Shown piece by piece: positions 10,883-20,267 of a DNA stretch of 64,000 bases. The stretch lies in NCBI GenBank assembly GCA_016869215.1, contig VGEP01000021.1:1-64000 (forward strand). Direction: 5' to 3'. Each line of letters starts with the position of its first letter. Position 1 is the stretch's first letter. Source of the stretch: Alphaproteobacteria bacterium. GTDB lineage: Bacteria; Pseudomonadota; Alphaproteobacteria; Rhizobiales; Xanthobacteraceae. The position numbers and the translations under genes are program-made. The notes below the pieces were generated by a model. The model was not told where the DNA came from. It did not search any database and worked only from the letters and a program-made list of their open reading frames with translations.

Positions 10883-11770
10883 ATGAATACTACCGTTCAG
10901 ATCGCGGTCGGCAGCATCGCCGTCGGGGTCACCGTCCTCGGCCTGAAATTCCTGGCCTGGTGGCTCACTGGCTCGATCGCACTCTATTCGGACGCGCTGG
11001 AAAGCACGGTCAACGTCGCGACCGCGATCACGGCGCTGCTGGCGGTGCGGCTCGCGGCGCAGCCCGCCGACGCCCGCCACCCCTATGGCCATCACAAGGC
11101 CGAGTATTTCAGCGCGGTCGCCGAAGGCGTCATGATCGTGCTGGCCGCGATCCTGATTCTGCGCGCGGCCATCGCGGGCCTGCTCGATCCGAAACCGATC
11201 GAGGCCGCCTTCGAAGGTCTTGCGGTCAACGCTTTCGCCGGGGTCATCAACGGCGTCTGGTGCTTCGTCCTGATCCGGCGCGGGCGCAAGCTACGTTCGC
11301 CCGCGCTCGTGGCTGACGGCTGGCATCTGTTTACCGACGTCGTCTCGTCGGCCGCCGTCATCGTGGGCGTCGCGCTTGCCGTCGTCACCGGCTGGGCGAT
11401 CCTCGACCCCGCGCTCGCGGTGCTGGTGGCGTTCAATATCCTGTGGGCCGGTTGGCGTGTATTGCGCGACTCGGTCGGCGGGCTGATGGACGAAGCGGTT
11501 CCCGAAGTGACGCTGGCGCGCATCCGCGATGTCATCTCGTCGCAGGCCGATGGCGCGTTGGAGGCGCACGACGTGCGCACCCGGCACGCCGGCCGCGCCA
11601 CCTTCATCGAATTCCATCTGGTCGTGCCGGGGACGTTGAGCGTGTCGGAGGCGCACGACATCTGCGACCGGATCGAGGCCGCGCTCAAGGCCGAGCATCC
11701 GGACGCCGTCGTGACGATTCATGTGGAGCCGGAAAACAAGGCCAAGCACACCGGCATCGTGGTGCTGTAA
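10883..11770 (+). CDS. Cation diffusion facilitator (CDF) family metal transporter
   Basis: 295 residues with several transmembrane segments in the N-terminal about 190 residues and a cytoplasmic metal-sensing domain at the end. The family motifs are clear: SIALYSDALESTVN in TM2, HPYGHHKAEYFS after TM2, HLFTDVVSS in TM5 and the C-terminal HDVRTRHAGRATFIEFHLVVPG. The family exports Zn, Fe, Cd or Co by proton antiport; the specificity cannot be read safely. The HLFTD/SDALES pair replaces the usual HxxxD/DxxxD sites and resembles the FieF group. It is a single gene. Confidence 0.92.
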   Translation: MNTTVQIAVGSIAVGVTVLGLKFLAWWLTGSIALYSDALESTVNVATAITALLAVRLAAQPADARHPYGHHKAEYFSAVAEGVMIVLAAILILRAAIAGLLDPKPIEAAFEGLAVNAFAGVINGVWCFVLIRRGRKLRSPALVADGWHLFTDVVSSAAVIVGVALAVVTGWAILDPALAVLVAFNILWAGWRVLRDSVGGLMDEAVPEVTLARIRDVISSQADGALEAHDVRTRHAGRATFIEFHLVVPGTLSVSEAHDICDRIEAALKAEHPDAVVTIHVEPENKAKHTGIVVL

Positions 11771-11840
11771 TCGTCCGTCCCAATAACGCCATATCGAGCC
11801 GTTTGGATGCCCGCGGCGGAAGGCTGGTCGGGAGGCTGGA

Positions 11841-13163
11841 ATGCGCAGCGCATTGATTTTATTTACTATTTCCTTCCTTCTCGCCGAATCGGCCTTGGCC
11901 CAGAGTGTGCCGCTGCCGGCCTCGCGGCCGCTCGAGGCCGCCGCCCGGCGCGCCGTCGCTCCGATATCGACCTCGCCGCATCCGACCTTCGATCACGGCA
12001 CCCACCAGCGCATCCAGGCAGCGATGCTGAGCTACGCCAGCATCGAGGTGCGTGGCGGCTGGCCGGCGCTGCCCGCGAACGCGCGGCTTGCGCCCGGCAC
12101 CGGCAGCACCGAGGTTGCGCTGTTGCGGCGCAGGCTTGCGCTGTCCGACGATCTCGCGCCGGAACGGATCGACGGCGAACTCTACGACGAGACGGTGGCG
12201 GACGCCGTGCGGCGCTTCCAGGCGCGGCACGGGCTCGAGGTCACCGGAAGCGTCGGCCCGCGCACGCTCGCGGCCTTGAACGTTCCGGTGCAGCGCCGCA
12301 TCCGCCAGCTTGCCGCGACGCTCGACCGCATGGCCGAGCTGCAATTCACTTTCGGCCAGCGCTACGTCGTGGTGAACATTCCCGCCGCGGTCGCGGAAGC
12401 GGTCGACGGCGATACGGTGGCGCGCCGCCACATTGCCGTGGTCGGCAAGGTCGACCGGCCGTCGCCGACGCTGACCACGACCATCGGCGCGATCAACCTC
12501 AATCCGACCTGGACCGTGCCGCTGTCGATCGTCAAAAAAGACATCGTCACCAAGATGCGCCGGGACCCGCGCTACGTCACGCGCATGCGGATGCGGCTGC
12601 TCGACGGCAACGGCGGCGAGATCGATCCGAAGGCGGTCGACTGGCGCTCCGACCGTTCGCCGAACTTCACCATCCGCCAGGACGCGGGCGCGGGCAACGC
12701 GCTCGGCGCGCTGCGCATCGACATGCCGAACGCGCACGCGGTCTACATGCACGACACCAACACCCAGAAGCTGTTCTCAGAGGACTACCGCTTTCATTCA
12801 TCCGGCTGCGCGCGCATCGCCGACGTGCGGGGCTTTGCGGCGTGGCTCCTGGAGGATACGCCGGGCTGGAACCGCAAGCGCATCGACACAGCGATTGCGA
12901 CCGGGCAGACCTCGACCGTCCGCCTCGCGCATCGCGTGCCGGTAGCATGGGTCTATTTCACCGGCTGGGTGACGCGCGACGACGCGGTGCACTTCCGCGA
13001 CGACGTCTACGGCCACGACGAACTGCCGACGCGGCCGGCGGTGGCGCAGATGCGTCCGCCGATCCAGACCGCGGCGCGCGCCTCGGGCTTCGTGCTGCAG
13101 AGCGCGGAGACGACGCCCGTGCCGCGCGTTATCGAGCAGGTTTCGTATCTGGACAGCCGGTGA
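11841..13163 (+). CDS. L,D-transpeptidase with peptidoglycan-binding domain (YcbB/LdtD-like)
   Basis: 440 residues: signal peptide (about 1-20, ending ESALAQ), a peptidoglycan-binding module (LYDETVADAVRRFQARHGLE, then TLAALNVP) and a YkuD catalytic domain with YVVVNIPAA, SPTLTTTIGAINLNPTWTVP and the active-site motif HSSGCARI (His 319, Cys 323). It forms 3-3 cross-links in peptidoglycan in the periplasm. The architecture and length match the YcbB/LdtD group. It starts 70 bp after the CDF gene on the same strand, without functional link. An interspersed palindrome follows the stop. Confidence 0.93.
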   Translation: MRSALILFTISFLLAESALAQSVPLPASRPLEAAARRAVAPISTSPHPTFDHGTHQRIQAAMLSYASIEVRGGWPALPANARLAPGTGSTEVALLRRRLALSDDLAPERIDGELYDETVADAVRRFQARHGLEVTGSVGPRTLAALNVPVQRRIRQLAATLDRMAELQFTFGQRYVVVNIPAAVAEAVDGDTVARRHIAVVGKVDRPSPTLTTTIGAINLNPTWTVPLSIVKKDIVTKMRRDPRYVTRMRMRLLDGNGGEIDPKAVDWRSDRSPNFTIRQDAGAGNALGALRIDMPNAHAVYMHDTNTQKLFSEDYRFHSSGCARIADVRGFAAWLLEDTPGWNRKRIDTAIATGQTSTVRLAHRVPVAWVYFTGWVTRDDAVHFRDDVYGHDELPTRPAVAQMRPPIQTAARASGFVLQSAETTPVPRVIEQVSYLDSR

Positions 13164-13168
13164 CGCCG

Positions 13169-13309
13169 CTCGTGTCCCGGGCGCAGCGCAGCACGAAGTG
13201 ATGCGCTGCAGAACCGGGACCCCAGTTCTGGCAAGGAAGCAAGCTGGGTCCCGGATCAGCGGTGCACCGTTTCGCTGCGCTTCACGCTGCACCGCGTCCG
13301 GGACACGAG
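13169..13309. repeat. Interspersed palindromic repeat (nested inverted repeat)
   Basis: Outer arms CTCGTGTCCCGG (13169-13180) and CCGGGACACGAG (13298-13309) are perfect over 12 bp. An inner hairpin CCGGGACCCCA (13214-13224) / TGGGTCCCGG (13245-13254) is nested within. It fills the gap between two convergent genes. The form matches repeats I associate with Bradyrhizobium-type genomes; it may also act as a bidirectional terminator. Confidence 0.75.
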
Positions 13310-13318
13310 CTGCTGCGC

Positions 13319-14464
13319 CTATACCAAATCTCGCAACCCCGCCTGCACGACCAGCGGATAGGTCACGTCGCGGAACTCGCGCAGGCCCTGCTCGTAGCGC
13401 GGAAACGACAGGAGCAGCCCGTCGTAGCCGACCGACGACAGCCGCTTGAGCCCGTCGACGATCTGCTCCTTGGTGCCGACCAGCGGGAAGCCGCCCCAGC
13501 CCTGCACGAACATTTCGGCCATCGCGCGCCGCCGCTCCGGCGGGTAGTCGCGCTCGTTGATCTCGGCCGCCATGGTCTCGATGACATGGTTGGCAGCCGC
13601 CCAGTCGCCCTTTTCGTTGACGTAGTAATTGTAGAACGCGCGCGCCTCCTGCTCGGTCTCGGCCTGCACGATGTTGGCGTTCGACCAGATGCGCACCTCG
13701 CGGCCGTATTCCTCGCGGGCGAGCCTGCGGTACGCCTGCACGTGCGCCTTGTTGGTGTCGATGTCGAAGGTGCGGATCGAGGTGAACACCAGATCGCAGT
13801 GCTTGCAGGCGAAGTGCCGCCCGCGTTCCGAGGAGCCCGCGTTCATGATCGCTGGGTACGGGTGCTGGATCGGCTTGGGCGCGAGATAGCCCTTCTTGAT
13901 TTTGTAGAAGCGGCCTTCATGGTCGAAGGTCTCGTCCTCGGTCCACAGCCGCTTGACGATGGCCAGCCATTCCTCGGCGCAGGCGTAACGGTCGGCGTGG
14001 CCAAGCAGCGACACGCCGAACATCTCCATCTCCGGATAATTCCAGCCGTTGACGATGTTGAGCGTGTAGCGGCCGCCCGAAATGTGGTCGATGGCGGCGG
14101 ACTGCTTCGCCGCCACGATCGGGTGCGTCAGCGCCACGTGCGAGGTCGAGATCACGCCGGCGTTGGTCGTGGCTCCCGCGATGCCCGCGGCCCAGGTGTA
14201 GGTCTCGAAGCCCGGACCCTGCGGGTTGGTCGCGCCACCGAAGCCGGTCCAGCGCGCCACCGGCACCAGCGCCTCGAATTCCATCTCGTCGGCGAGCTTC
14301 GCCAGCGCCACGGTGTTCGGCCAGGTGATGTCGAGGCGGCCGTCGAGGTCGCTCATCACGCAGCCGGAATCGAGGTTGGTCTGGAACGTACCGAGCTTGA
14401 GCCTGCGCGCGCCGAACGCCGGATTGCTCTCGTTCCGGTCGCGCTGGCGGGGGCGGATGGGCAT
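13319..14464 (-). CDS. LLM class flavin-dependent oxidoreductase (SsuD/RutA-like monooxygenase)
   Basis: 381 residues (ATG 14464; a GTG lies two codons earlier). The TIM-barrel luciferase-like signature is clear: GFGGATNPQGPGFETYTWAAGIA, HPIVAAKQSAAIDHISGGR and NIVNGWNYPEMEMFG, followed by RYACAEEWLAIVKRLW. This subgroup uses FMNH2 supplied by a separate reductase to oxygenate small substrates such as alkanesulfonates, sulfones or pyrimidines; the substrate is unknown. The gene is downstream of an MFS transporter on the same strand, separated by a palindromic repeat, and may be co-expressed with it. Confidence 0.88.
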   Translation of the reverse strand: MPIRPRQRDRNESNPAFGARRLKLGTFQTNLDSGCVMSDLDGRLDITWPNTVALAKLADEMEFEALVPVARWTGFGGATNPQGPGFETYTWAAGIAGATTNAGVISTSHVALTHPIVAAKQSAAIDHISGGRYTLNIVNGWNYPEMEMFGVSLLGHADRYACAEEWLAIVKRLWTEDETFDHEGRFYKIKKGYLAPKPIQHPYPAIMNAGSSERGRHFACKHCDLVFTSIRTFDIDTNKAHVQAYRRLAREEYGREVRIWSNANIVQAETEQEARAFYNYYVNEKGDWAAANHVIETMAAEINERDYPPERRRAMAEMFVQGWGGFPLVGTKEQIVDGLKRLSSVGYDGLLLSFPRYEQGLREFRDVTYPLVVQAGLRDLV

Positions 14465-14482
14465 GGGCACAGTCTATCACCG

Positions 14483-14590
14483 GTCATTCCGGGACGGCCC
14501 GGAGGGCCGGACCCTTAATCCAGGGCTGCTTGTGCGTCCATGCCGCCCTGGATTCCGGGCTCGCGTGCTGCGCACGCGCCCCGGAATGAC
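14483..14590. repeat. Interspersed palindromic repeat with GTCATTCCGGG ends
   Basis: Perfect 11-bp arms at 14483-14493 and 14580-14590, with inner inverted repeats. It lies between the MFS gene and the LLM oxidoreductase, both on the minus strand, so it would be transcribed with them and could attenuate the downstream gene. Confidence 0.75.
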
Positions 14591-14613
14591 ACGGCGTATG
14601 TCGAACGGCATCC

Positions 14614-15762
14614 TCAGTTTCTCCACGCCGCCGCAACGATAACGGCCTGCGCCGCGATCATCGCGATCACCAGCGCCATGGCCGCTGGCCAGCCGCCGGC
14701 TTCGTAAGCGAGGCCCGGCACGTAGCCCGCGAACGTACCGCCGACGTAGAACGATGTGACGTAAAGCCCGACCGCGGCCGAGGTGCCGGTCTTGGCGGTG
14801 ATGGCGACGAAGCTCGTCGACGAGGCCTGCACAAGAATTCCGCAGGTCGAGCAGATCACGAGCCCCGCGACGATCGCCGTCACCGACGGGATCAGCGTGA
14901 GCAGGAGTCCGCAGGACCAGACGCCGAGCGCGCACAGCACGAACGTGCGCCGCCCGAGCCAGGCGATGGCGCGGCCCAGCCAGAGCGCCGCCGCCGAGCC
15001 CACGAGATAGACGAAGAAGATCGCGCCGAGGAACGCCGGCGAGCGGTTAAACGGCGGGGCTGCGAGATGGAAGCTGATGAAGGTGAAGGTCGCGATGAAG
15101 TTGAACAGCACGCCAAACCCGACCGCGTAGGTCGCGATCAACCGCGGATTGCGCAGATGCGCGAGCATCTGCCGTCCGGACGCTGCCAAGCCAGCCGCGC
15201 GCACGAATTTCGTCTCCCGCGGCAGAAGGATCGCGACCCCGGCAAGGCACACCGCGGTCAGCGCCGCCAGCGCAAGAAATCCGCCGCGCCAGCCGAACTG
15301 GTCCATCATCATGCCGGGGATGAATCGGCCGAAGAAGCCGCCCACCGCCGAAGCCGCCGTGTACAGCCCGAACACGCCGTTGGCCTCGCCCGGCGGCCAT
15401 TCGTCGCCGATATAGGCGACGGTCACAGCGAAGATCGGCGGCAGCAGCAGTCCGTGCACAAAGCGCCAGAACACCAGCTGCTGGAACGTCGGCGCCAGCG
15501 CCGTCATGGTGGCCGGAATGAGCAGCAGCGCCATCGCAACCACGATCACGCGCTTTCGTCCGAGCACGTCGGACAATGCGCCGGTGAACGGCGCGGTGGC
15601 CGCGACCGCGAGCGTGCCCGCGGTGATGATCAGGCTCGCGTCGGCGGCGCCGATGCCGTATTCCGCCGACATCATGGGCAGCACCGCCTGCGGCGCGTAG
15701 AGATGCAGGAACGCGCCGGAGGCGGCAAAAACGATGGCAATGCGGCGCGTGTCGATGCGCAT
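14614..15762 (-). CDS. MFS transporter (YnfM-like / arabinose efflux type)
   Basis: 382 residues, twelve predicted membrane helices. The N-terminus FLHLYAPQAVLPMMSAEYGI and the loop 2-3 motif GALSDVLGRKRVIVVAM identify the DHA1-like group of the major facilitator superfamily. FWRFVHGLLLPPIFAVTVAYI and ASAVGGFFGRFIPGMM match motifs of the YnfM subgroup. It is an inner-membrane proton-driven exporter; the substrate is unknown. The start is the ATG at 15762. The 72 bp to the divergent NIPSNAP gene must hold both promoters. Confidence 0.88.
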   Translation of the reverse strand: MRIDTRRIAIVFAASGAFLHLYAPQAVLPMMSAEYGIGAADASLIITAGTLAVAATAPFTGALSDVLGRKRVIVVAMALLLIPATMTALAPTFQQLVFWRFVHGLLLPPIFAVTVAYIGDEWPPGEANGVFGLYTAASAVGGFFGRFIPGMMMDQFGWRGGFLALAALTAVCLAGVAILLPRETKFVRAAGLAASGRQMLAHLRNPRLIATYAVGFGVLFNFIATFTFISFHLAAPPFNRSPAFLGAIFFVYLVGSAAALWLGRAIAWLGRRTFVLCALGVWSCGLLLTLIPSVTAIVAGLVICSTCGILVQASSTSFVAITAKTGTSAAVGLYVTSFYVGGTFAGYVPGLAYEAGGWPAAMALVIAMIAAQAVIVAAAWRN

Positions 15763-15870
15763 GAGCGTCCCGTGGGGCGGAATCTACATTCCTATTGACC
15801 GCGCCGGAGCGCAACCGAAACTAGGCTCCAGCGCGTGAAGATTCCTTCAGCGTCCACATGGGAGGCCAAC

Positions 15871-16188
15871 TTGCTCATCGACCACCGCACCTACACGATC
15901 AAGCCCACGCACATGAACCGGCATCTGGCGATCTACGAGGAATTCGGCCTGAAGGCGCAGTGGCGGCATCTCGGCGAGCCGCATGCCTACATGTTCGCGG
16001 AAACGGGCGCGATGAACACGCTGGTCCATCAGTGGGTCTATGAGAACGCCGCCGACCGCGAGAAGCGCCGCGCGGCGATGATGGCCGACCCGGAATGGCA
16101 GGTCTATCTGAAGAAGCTCTCGGAGTCGGAGCTGCTGGTGCACCAGCAGACTTCGCTGATGGTGCCTGCGAAGTTCATGAAGAAATAG
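15871..16188 (+). CDS. NIPSNAP family protein
   Basis: 105 residues starting LIDHRTYTIKPTHMNRHLAIYEEFG and containing NTLVHQWVYENAADREKRRAAMM, typical of the small NIPSNAP dimeric alpha+beta-barrel family. I chose the TTG at 15871, preceded by GGAGG at 15861-15865, over the GTG at 15835, because the family begins right at this point. Function in bacteria is unclear; related proteins occur with catabolic genes. It is single and divergent from the MFS gene. Confidence 0.85.
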   Translation: MLIDHRTYTIKPTHMNRHLAIYEEFGLKAQWRHLGEPHAYMFAETGAMNTLVHQWVYENAADREKRRAAMMADPEWQVYLKKLSESELLVHQQTSLMVPAKFMKK

Positions 16189-16222
16189 GACGAAACGCAC
16201 AGCGCGGACGGCAGACGCGCTT

Positions 16223-16362
16223 ATCCCTCCCCCGAAGGGGAAGGGTGGGGGAGCGGAGGCGATAGCCGAGCGCGGCCGGGTGGGGTGTGTGTGCTGCGTG
16301 TGTCGACCCCACCCGGCCGCTCACTTCGTTCGCGTCCGCGCTCCCCGCAAGCGGGGAGGGAT
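16223..16362. repeat. Interspersed palindromic repeat (ATCCCTCCCC ends)
   Basis: Outer arms ATCCCTCCCC (16223-16232) and GGGGAGGGAT (16353-16362), inner arms CGGCCGGGTGGGGT (16273-16286) and ACCCCACCCGGCCG (16306-16319), all perfect. It occupies most of the 267-bp gap before the thiamine-diphosphate enzyme gene. This CCCTCCCC-type hairpin is a common repeat in alphaproteobacterial genomes (recognised by style). Confidence 0.8.
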
Positions 16363-16455
16363 GGAGTGCGCCGCGCGCTCCGCGTTAAACGCATCGCATG
16401 AATGTGGCAGGGCCGTGCTATACACCGCCAGCAAGACGTAAGGAGTAACCAAGCA

Positions 16456-18138
16456 ATGCGCGCCAACGACGGCACCCGCACCGGCGGCGAAATCCTGATC
16501 GACCAGCTCGTCGTCCACGGCGTTCAGCACGCGTTCTGCGTGCCGGGCGAGAGCTATCTCGCGGCGCTCGACGCGTTCTACGACCGGCCGGTCAAGCTCA
16601 CCGTCTGCCGCCAGGAAAGCGGCGCCGCGATCATGGCGGAGGCCGTCGGCAAGGCCACCGGACGGCCGGGCATCGTGTTCTGCACCCGCGGCCCCGGCGC
16701 GACCAACGCCTCTGCCGGCATCCACATCGCCAAGCAGGATTCGACGCCGCTGATCGTGTTCGTCGGCCAGATCGGCCGCGAGATGCGCGACCGCGAGGCG
16801 TTTCAGGAGCTCGACTATCGTGCGGTGTTCGGCACCATGGCGAAGTGGGCGACCGAGATCGACGATCCCGCGCGCATTCCCGAAATCGTCTCGCGCGCCT
16901 TCTACACCGCCTGCAACGGCCGGCCCGGCCCGGTGGTGATTGCGCTGCCGGAGGACATGCTGACCGAGCGCGTGGCGGTGCCCGACGCGCCGCCGTTCGA
17001 GCCGGTGGAAATCTGGCCGGGGCTTGCCGACATGGCAAAGCTCCAGAAGCTGCTCTGGGCCGCGAAGCAGCCCATCGTGCTGGCCGGCGGCAGCCGTTGG
17101 TCGGAGGCCGCCAGCGCGTCGCTGATGCGCTTCGCCGAGCGCTTCGACATTCCGGTCGCGACCACGTTCCGCCGCGGTCCGCTGATGGACCAGTTGCATC
17201 CCTGCTACGCAGGCGATCTCGGCATCGGGCCGAACCCGAAGTTGCTCGCGCGCGTCAAGGGCGCCGACCTGATCGTGCTGATCGGCGGCCGGCTCGGCGA
17301 AATGCCGTCGCAGGGCTACACGTTGCTCGACATTCCGGGCCCGAGCCAGACCTTCGTTCATGTGCATCCGGGCTCCGAGGAACTCGGCCGCGTCTACAGC
17401 CCGCATCTCGCAATCAACGCCGCGCCGACCGGATTCGCCGCGTCGCTCGAAGGCCTCCAGCCGCCGAATGAGATTCCCTGGCGCGGCAGCGCGCAGGCCG
17501 CGCACGCGGCCTATCTGGAATGGACAGAGAAGGCGACGCCGCAGCCCGGCGCTGTCAACTTCGGCGAAATCATCGTGTGGCTGCGCGAGCGCACGCCCGA
17601 CGCGATCCTGTGCAACGGCGCGGGCAATTTCACCGTTTGGGCGCAACGCTTCTTCCGCTTCCGCAAGTTCGGCCAGCACTACGCGCCCTGCGCGGGCTCG
17701 ATGGGTTACGGGCTGCCCGCCGCGGTCGGCGTGAAGCGGCTGTGGCCCGAGCGCCATGTGCTGTGCGTGGCAGGCGACGGCGATTTCCTGATGACCGGGC
17801 AGGAGTTCATGACGGCGGTGCAGTACGACCTGCCGATCGTCGTGGTCATCATGGACAACGGCACCTACGGCACCATCCGCATGCACCAGGAGCGCGAATA
17901 TCCGACGCGTGTGATCGGCACCGACTTGAAGAATCCGGACTTCGCGGCCTATGCGCGCGCCTTCGGCGGTTTCGGCGCGACAGTGGAGAAGACTGCGGAC
18001 TTCGCCCGCGCCTACGAGCAGGCGGTCGAGTCCGGCAAGCCTTCGATCATCCACGTGAAGGTGACAGCCAACGCCATCACGCCGACGGCCACGCTCGATG
18101 CCATCCGCGAGAAGTCGCTGGCTACGCCGAAGGGTTAG
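16456..18138 (+). CDS. Thiamine-diphosphate-dependent enzyme, acetolactate-synthase-like
   Basis: 560 residues from the ATG at 16456, preceded by AAGGAG (the in-frame ATG at 16402 would add 18 unlikely residues). The PYR domain has the catalytic Glu (CRQESGAAIMAEAVG, Glu 54) and GIVFCTRGPGATNASAGIH. The PP domain has the Mg/ThDP motif GDGDFLMTGQEF (from about residue 440), ending with VVVIMDNGTYGTIR. The family covers acetolactate synthases, oxalyl-CoA and benzoylformate-type decarboxylases. No small regulatory subunit is present and the IlvB-specific FAD region is not obvious, so the anabolic role is unlikely and the substrate is open. Confidence 0.88.
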   Translation: MRANDGTRTGGEILIDQLVVHGVQHAFCVPGESYLAALDAFYDRPVKLTVCRQESGAAIMAEAVGKATGRPGIVFCTRGPGATNASAGIHIAKQDSTPLIVFVGQIGREMRDREAFQELDYRAVFGTMAKWATEIDDPARIPEIVSRAFYTACNGRPGPVVIALPEDMLTERVAVPDAPPFEPVEIWPGLADMAKLQKLLWAAKQPIVLAGGSRWSEAASASLMRFAERFDIPVATTFRRGPLMDQLHPCYAGDLGIGPNPKLLARVKGADLIVLIGGRLGEMPSQGYTLLDIPGPSQTFVHVHPGSEELGRVYSPHLAINAAPTGFAASLEGLQPPNEIPWRGSAQAAHAAYLEWTEKATPQPGAVNFGEIIVWLRERTPDAILCNGAGNFTVWAQRFFRFRKFGQHYAPCAGSMGYGLPAAVGVKRLWPERHVLCVAGDGDFLMTGQEFMTAVQYDLPIVVVIMDNGTYGTIRMHQEREYPTRVIGTDLKNPDFAAYARAFGGFGATVEKTADFARAYEQAVESGKPSIIHVKVTANAITPTATLDAIREKSLATPKG

Positions 18139-18207
18139 CAAAGCGTTAACGGCTTGTCGATAGTTGTGAACTCCGATTCACTTCAACCAAGCGATTCGGA
18201 ATTCGCG

Positions 18208-18879
18208 ATGGCCTATCGCCGCACCGAGAATGTCGCCCGCAAGCTCGCGGCGCGCCACGACGCCATCGTTGCCGCGGCTCGCGATGCCGCAAACGAGGGC
18301 GGCATGGCGGCGATCCAGATGGCACCGGTCGCGGCCCGCGCCGGCATCGCCGCGGGCACCGTCTATCGCTACTTTCCCGGCAAGTCGGAACTGGTCGGCG
18401 CGCTGATCCTGCGCCTCGCCGAACGCGAGGCCGCGCTGTTGCGGCGCGCAGCGTCGGCCGCGCCCGGCCCGCTGTCGGCGCTCGCCGCGGCGATTGCGGC
18501 GTTCGCATCCCGCGCCTTGCGCCACCGGCGGCTGGCCTGGGCCGTGATCGGCGAGCCGGTCGACGTGGAAATCGACCGCATGCGCGTCGGCTTCCGCAAG
18601 GTGCTGGCGGGCGAGTTCGAACGGCTGATCGAAAGTGCGGTCTCCGGCGGTCATCTGCCGGGGCAGGACGCGGCGCTCGCGGCGCGCGCGCTGGTCGGTG
18701 CGCTGATGGAGGCGCTGATCGGTCCCGTCGCGCCGGAACGGATCGGCGAGAAGCCATCCGCCCGCGAAGCCGTGCAGGAGACCACGCTGTTCGCGCTGCG
18801 CGGGCTTGGCGTGCCGGACGCCCGCGCGCGGGGGCTTGTGGTGCAGGCGGTTCTGCCTGCCGACGACCCGGCGCGATAA
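18208..18879 (+). CDS. TetR/AcrR family transcriptional regulator
   Basis: 223 residues from ATG 18208 (MAYRRTENVARKLAARHDAI). The N-terminal helix-turn-helix is APVAARAGIAAGTVYRYFPGKSELV, the canonical TetR signature. The C-terminal ligand-binding part is Ala-rich. It lies 69 bp after the thiamine-diphosphate enzyme on the same strand and might regulate it, but there is no direct evidence. It ends 4 bp before the stop of the convergent ligase gene. Confidence 0.88.
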   Translation: MAYRRTENVARKLAARHDAIVAAARDAANEGGMAAIQMAPVAARAGIAAGTVYRYFPGKSELVGALILRLAEREAALLRRAASAAPGPLSALAAAIAAFASRALRHRRLAWAVIGEPVDVEIDRMRVGFRKVLAGEFERLIESAVSGGHLPGQDAALAARALVGALMEALIGPVAPERIGEKPSAREAVQETTLFALRGLGVPDARARGLVVQAVLPADDPAR

Positions 18880-18883
18880 CCGG

Positions 18884-19996
18884 CTATTGCAGCGTCTTGT
18901 CGGCGATCCAGTCCTTCACCGCGTTCAGCGCGTGCATCCGGCCCTGGCCTTCGCCGCTCGCCTGGAACACCGCGATCTGCGCGTCCGCCGACGTGCCTGA
19001 GCCGACAATGGCGCGGCAGCGGTGGACCTCCTCGAGGCAGCCCAGCGCATCCGCGTCCTCGGCGATCTCCTCGATCACCTGGTCCATCAGGCCCGCGACG
19101 GTGATCGCGCCGTTCTCGCCCACGAACGTCCCGCGCACGCCGTAGCGCTGCGCGCGCCACTTGTTCTCGACTACGATGGCGCGCGTGACTGCGCTGAGGT
19201 CGCGGTTGATCCCGGGATTGCGCGTCAGCCGCCGCGCCAGCGACCTGTAGAGCGCCGCAATCGCGATCGAATCGTCGACCAGCGTCGGGCAGTCCGGCGC
19301 GCGCAATTCCAGCGTCGGCAGATTGAGCGAGGGCCGGATCGACCACCAGATGTAGCTCGAGTCCTGCATCACGCCGGCCTTCACCAGCGCGGACACGTAG
19401 GCGTCGAACTCCTCCTTGGTGCGCAGGAGCTCCGGCACGCCGGTGCGCGGCAACTCGTCGTAGGCTGCAAGGCGATAGCCCTTCAGCCCGGTTGGGCGCG
19501 ACCGCCAGAACGGCGACGAGGTCGCGAGCGCGATGAACAGCGGCAGGTAGGGCAGCATCCGGATCATCACGTCGACGCGGTCGTCCGGATCGGGAAGCTC
19601 GACATGCACGTGCAGCCCGCACAGCATGTTGCGCTGGCCGATCATCTGCAAATCGTCCATCACGGCGTCATAACGCTCGCCTTCGGACTTCTGCGACCTG
19701 CCCCAGTCGGCGGTCGGATGCGTGCCCGCGGCGAGGATCGCAAGCCCGTGGTCTGCCGCGACGCGCGCCACGGTCTGCCGCAGGTGCCGCAGTTCGGCAT
19801 GCGCGGTCTTGATGTCGGTGTGCGGCAGCGTCTTGACCTCGATCTGCGATTGCAGGAACTCGCCGACGACCTGTTCGTTCATGGCGTCCTTGGCCGTGGC
19901 AAGAAACGCCTCCGGCATCGCCCGCGTCACCGACTTGGTCGCAGCGTCGACCAGAAAGTATTCTTCCTCGATACCGATCCTGTAAGAGTCGATCAT
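18884..19996 (-). CDS. Carboxylate-amine ligase, YbdK family (GCS2)
   Basis: 370 residues from ATG 19996 (MIDSYRIGIEEEYFLVD; a longer in-frame start at 20035 adds nothing conserved). IGIEEEYFLVD, MLCGLHVHVELPD, WWSIRPSLNLPTLELRAPDCP and the C-terminal TSADAQIAVF are hallmarks of the glutamate-cysteine ligase family 2. YbdK-like enzymes have weak gamma-glutamylcysteine ligase activity, and the physiological role is uncertain. It is a single gene. Confidence 0.9.
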   Translation of the reverse strand: MIDSYRIGIEEEYFLVDAATKSVTRAMPEAFLATAKDAMNEQVVGEFLQSQIEVKTLPHTDIKTAHAELRHLRQTVARVAADHGLAILAAGTHPTADWGRSQKSEGERYDAVMDDLQMIGQRNMLCGLHVHVELPDPDDRVDVMIRMLPYLPLFIALATSSPFWRSRPTGLKGYRLAAYDELPRTGVPELLRTKEEFDAYVSALVKAGVMQDSSYIWWSIRPSLNLPTLELRAPDCPTLVDDSIAIAALYRSLARRLTRNPGINRDLSAVTRAIVVENKWRAQRYGVRGTFVGENGAITVAGLMDQVIEEIAEDADALGCLEEVHRCRAIVGSGTSADAQIAVFQASGEGQGRMHALNAVKDWIADKTLQ

Positions 19997-20198
19997 GGTC
20001 CACCTCGGTCGGTTCCGATGTGTTGCCCGAAGCACGCTGGAACGAACTTCAAACGACGGATTTTCGCGGAATGTCCGGAGCCTCCCGGCGAACTATGGCT
20101 GCGTCATGGCCGTTTGCCGCCGAGGTTCCAGCGAATCGGAACGTAATGGGCCGGGCGCGGGGAAACGCCGCGCATATTGTCGCGGTTCCGGCGCGGGA

Positions 20199-20231
20199 GA
20201 AAAAAATTTCGGGCGCCGCAAGGGCGCCCGA
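20199..20231 (-). terminator. Rho-independent terminator of the cytochrome c gene
   Basis: Read on the minus strand, a 9-bp stem TCGGGCGCC / GGCGCCCGA (20223-20231 with 20209-20217) is followed by AATTTTTTTC. It lies 37 bp after the cytochrome c stop. Nothing else was seen in the rest of the gap up to the YbdK gene (19997-20198). Confidence 0.85.
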
Positions 20232-20267
20232 GCCTGCCGATTGTTGCGCGCAACCTGCGCCGAAGGG

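Noticed and set aside
16402-16455. Upstream ATG extension of the ThDP enzyme
   Set aside because: The added 18 residues are not family-like, while the ATG at 16456 has AAGGAG upstream.
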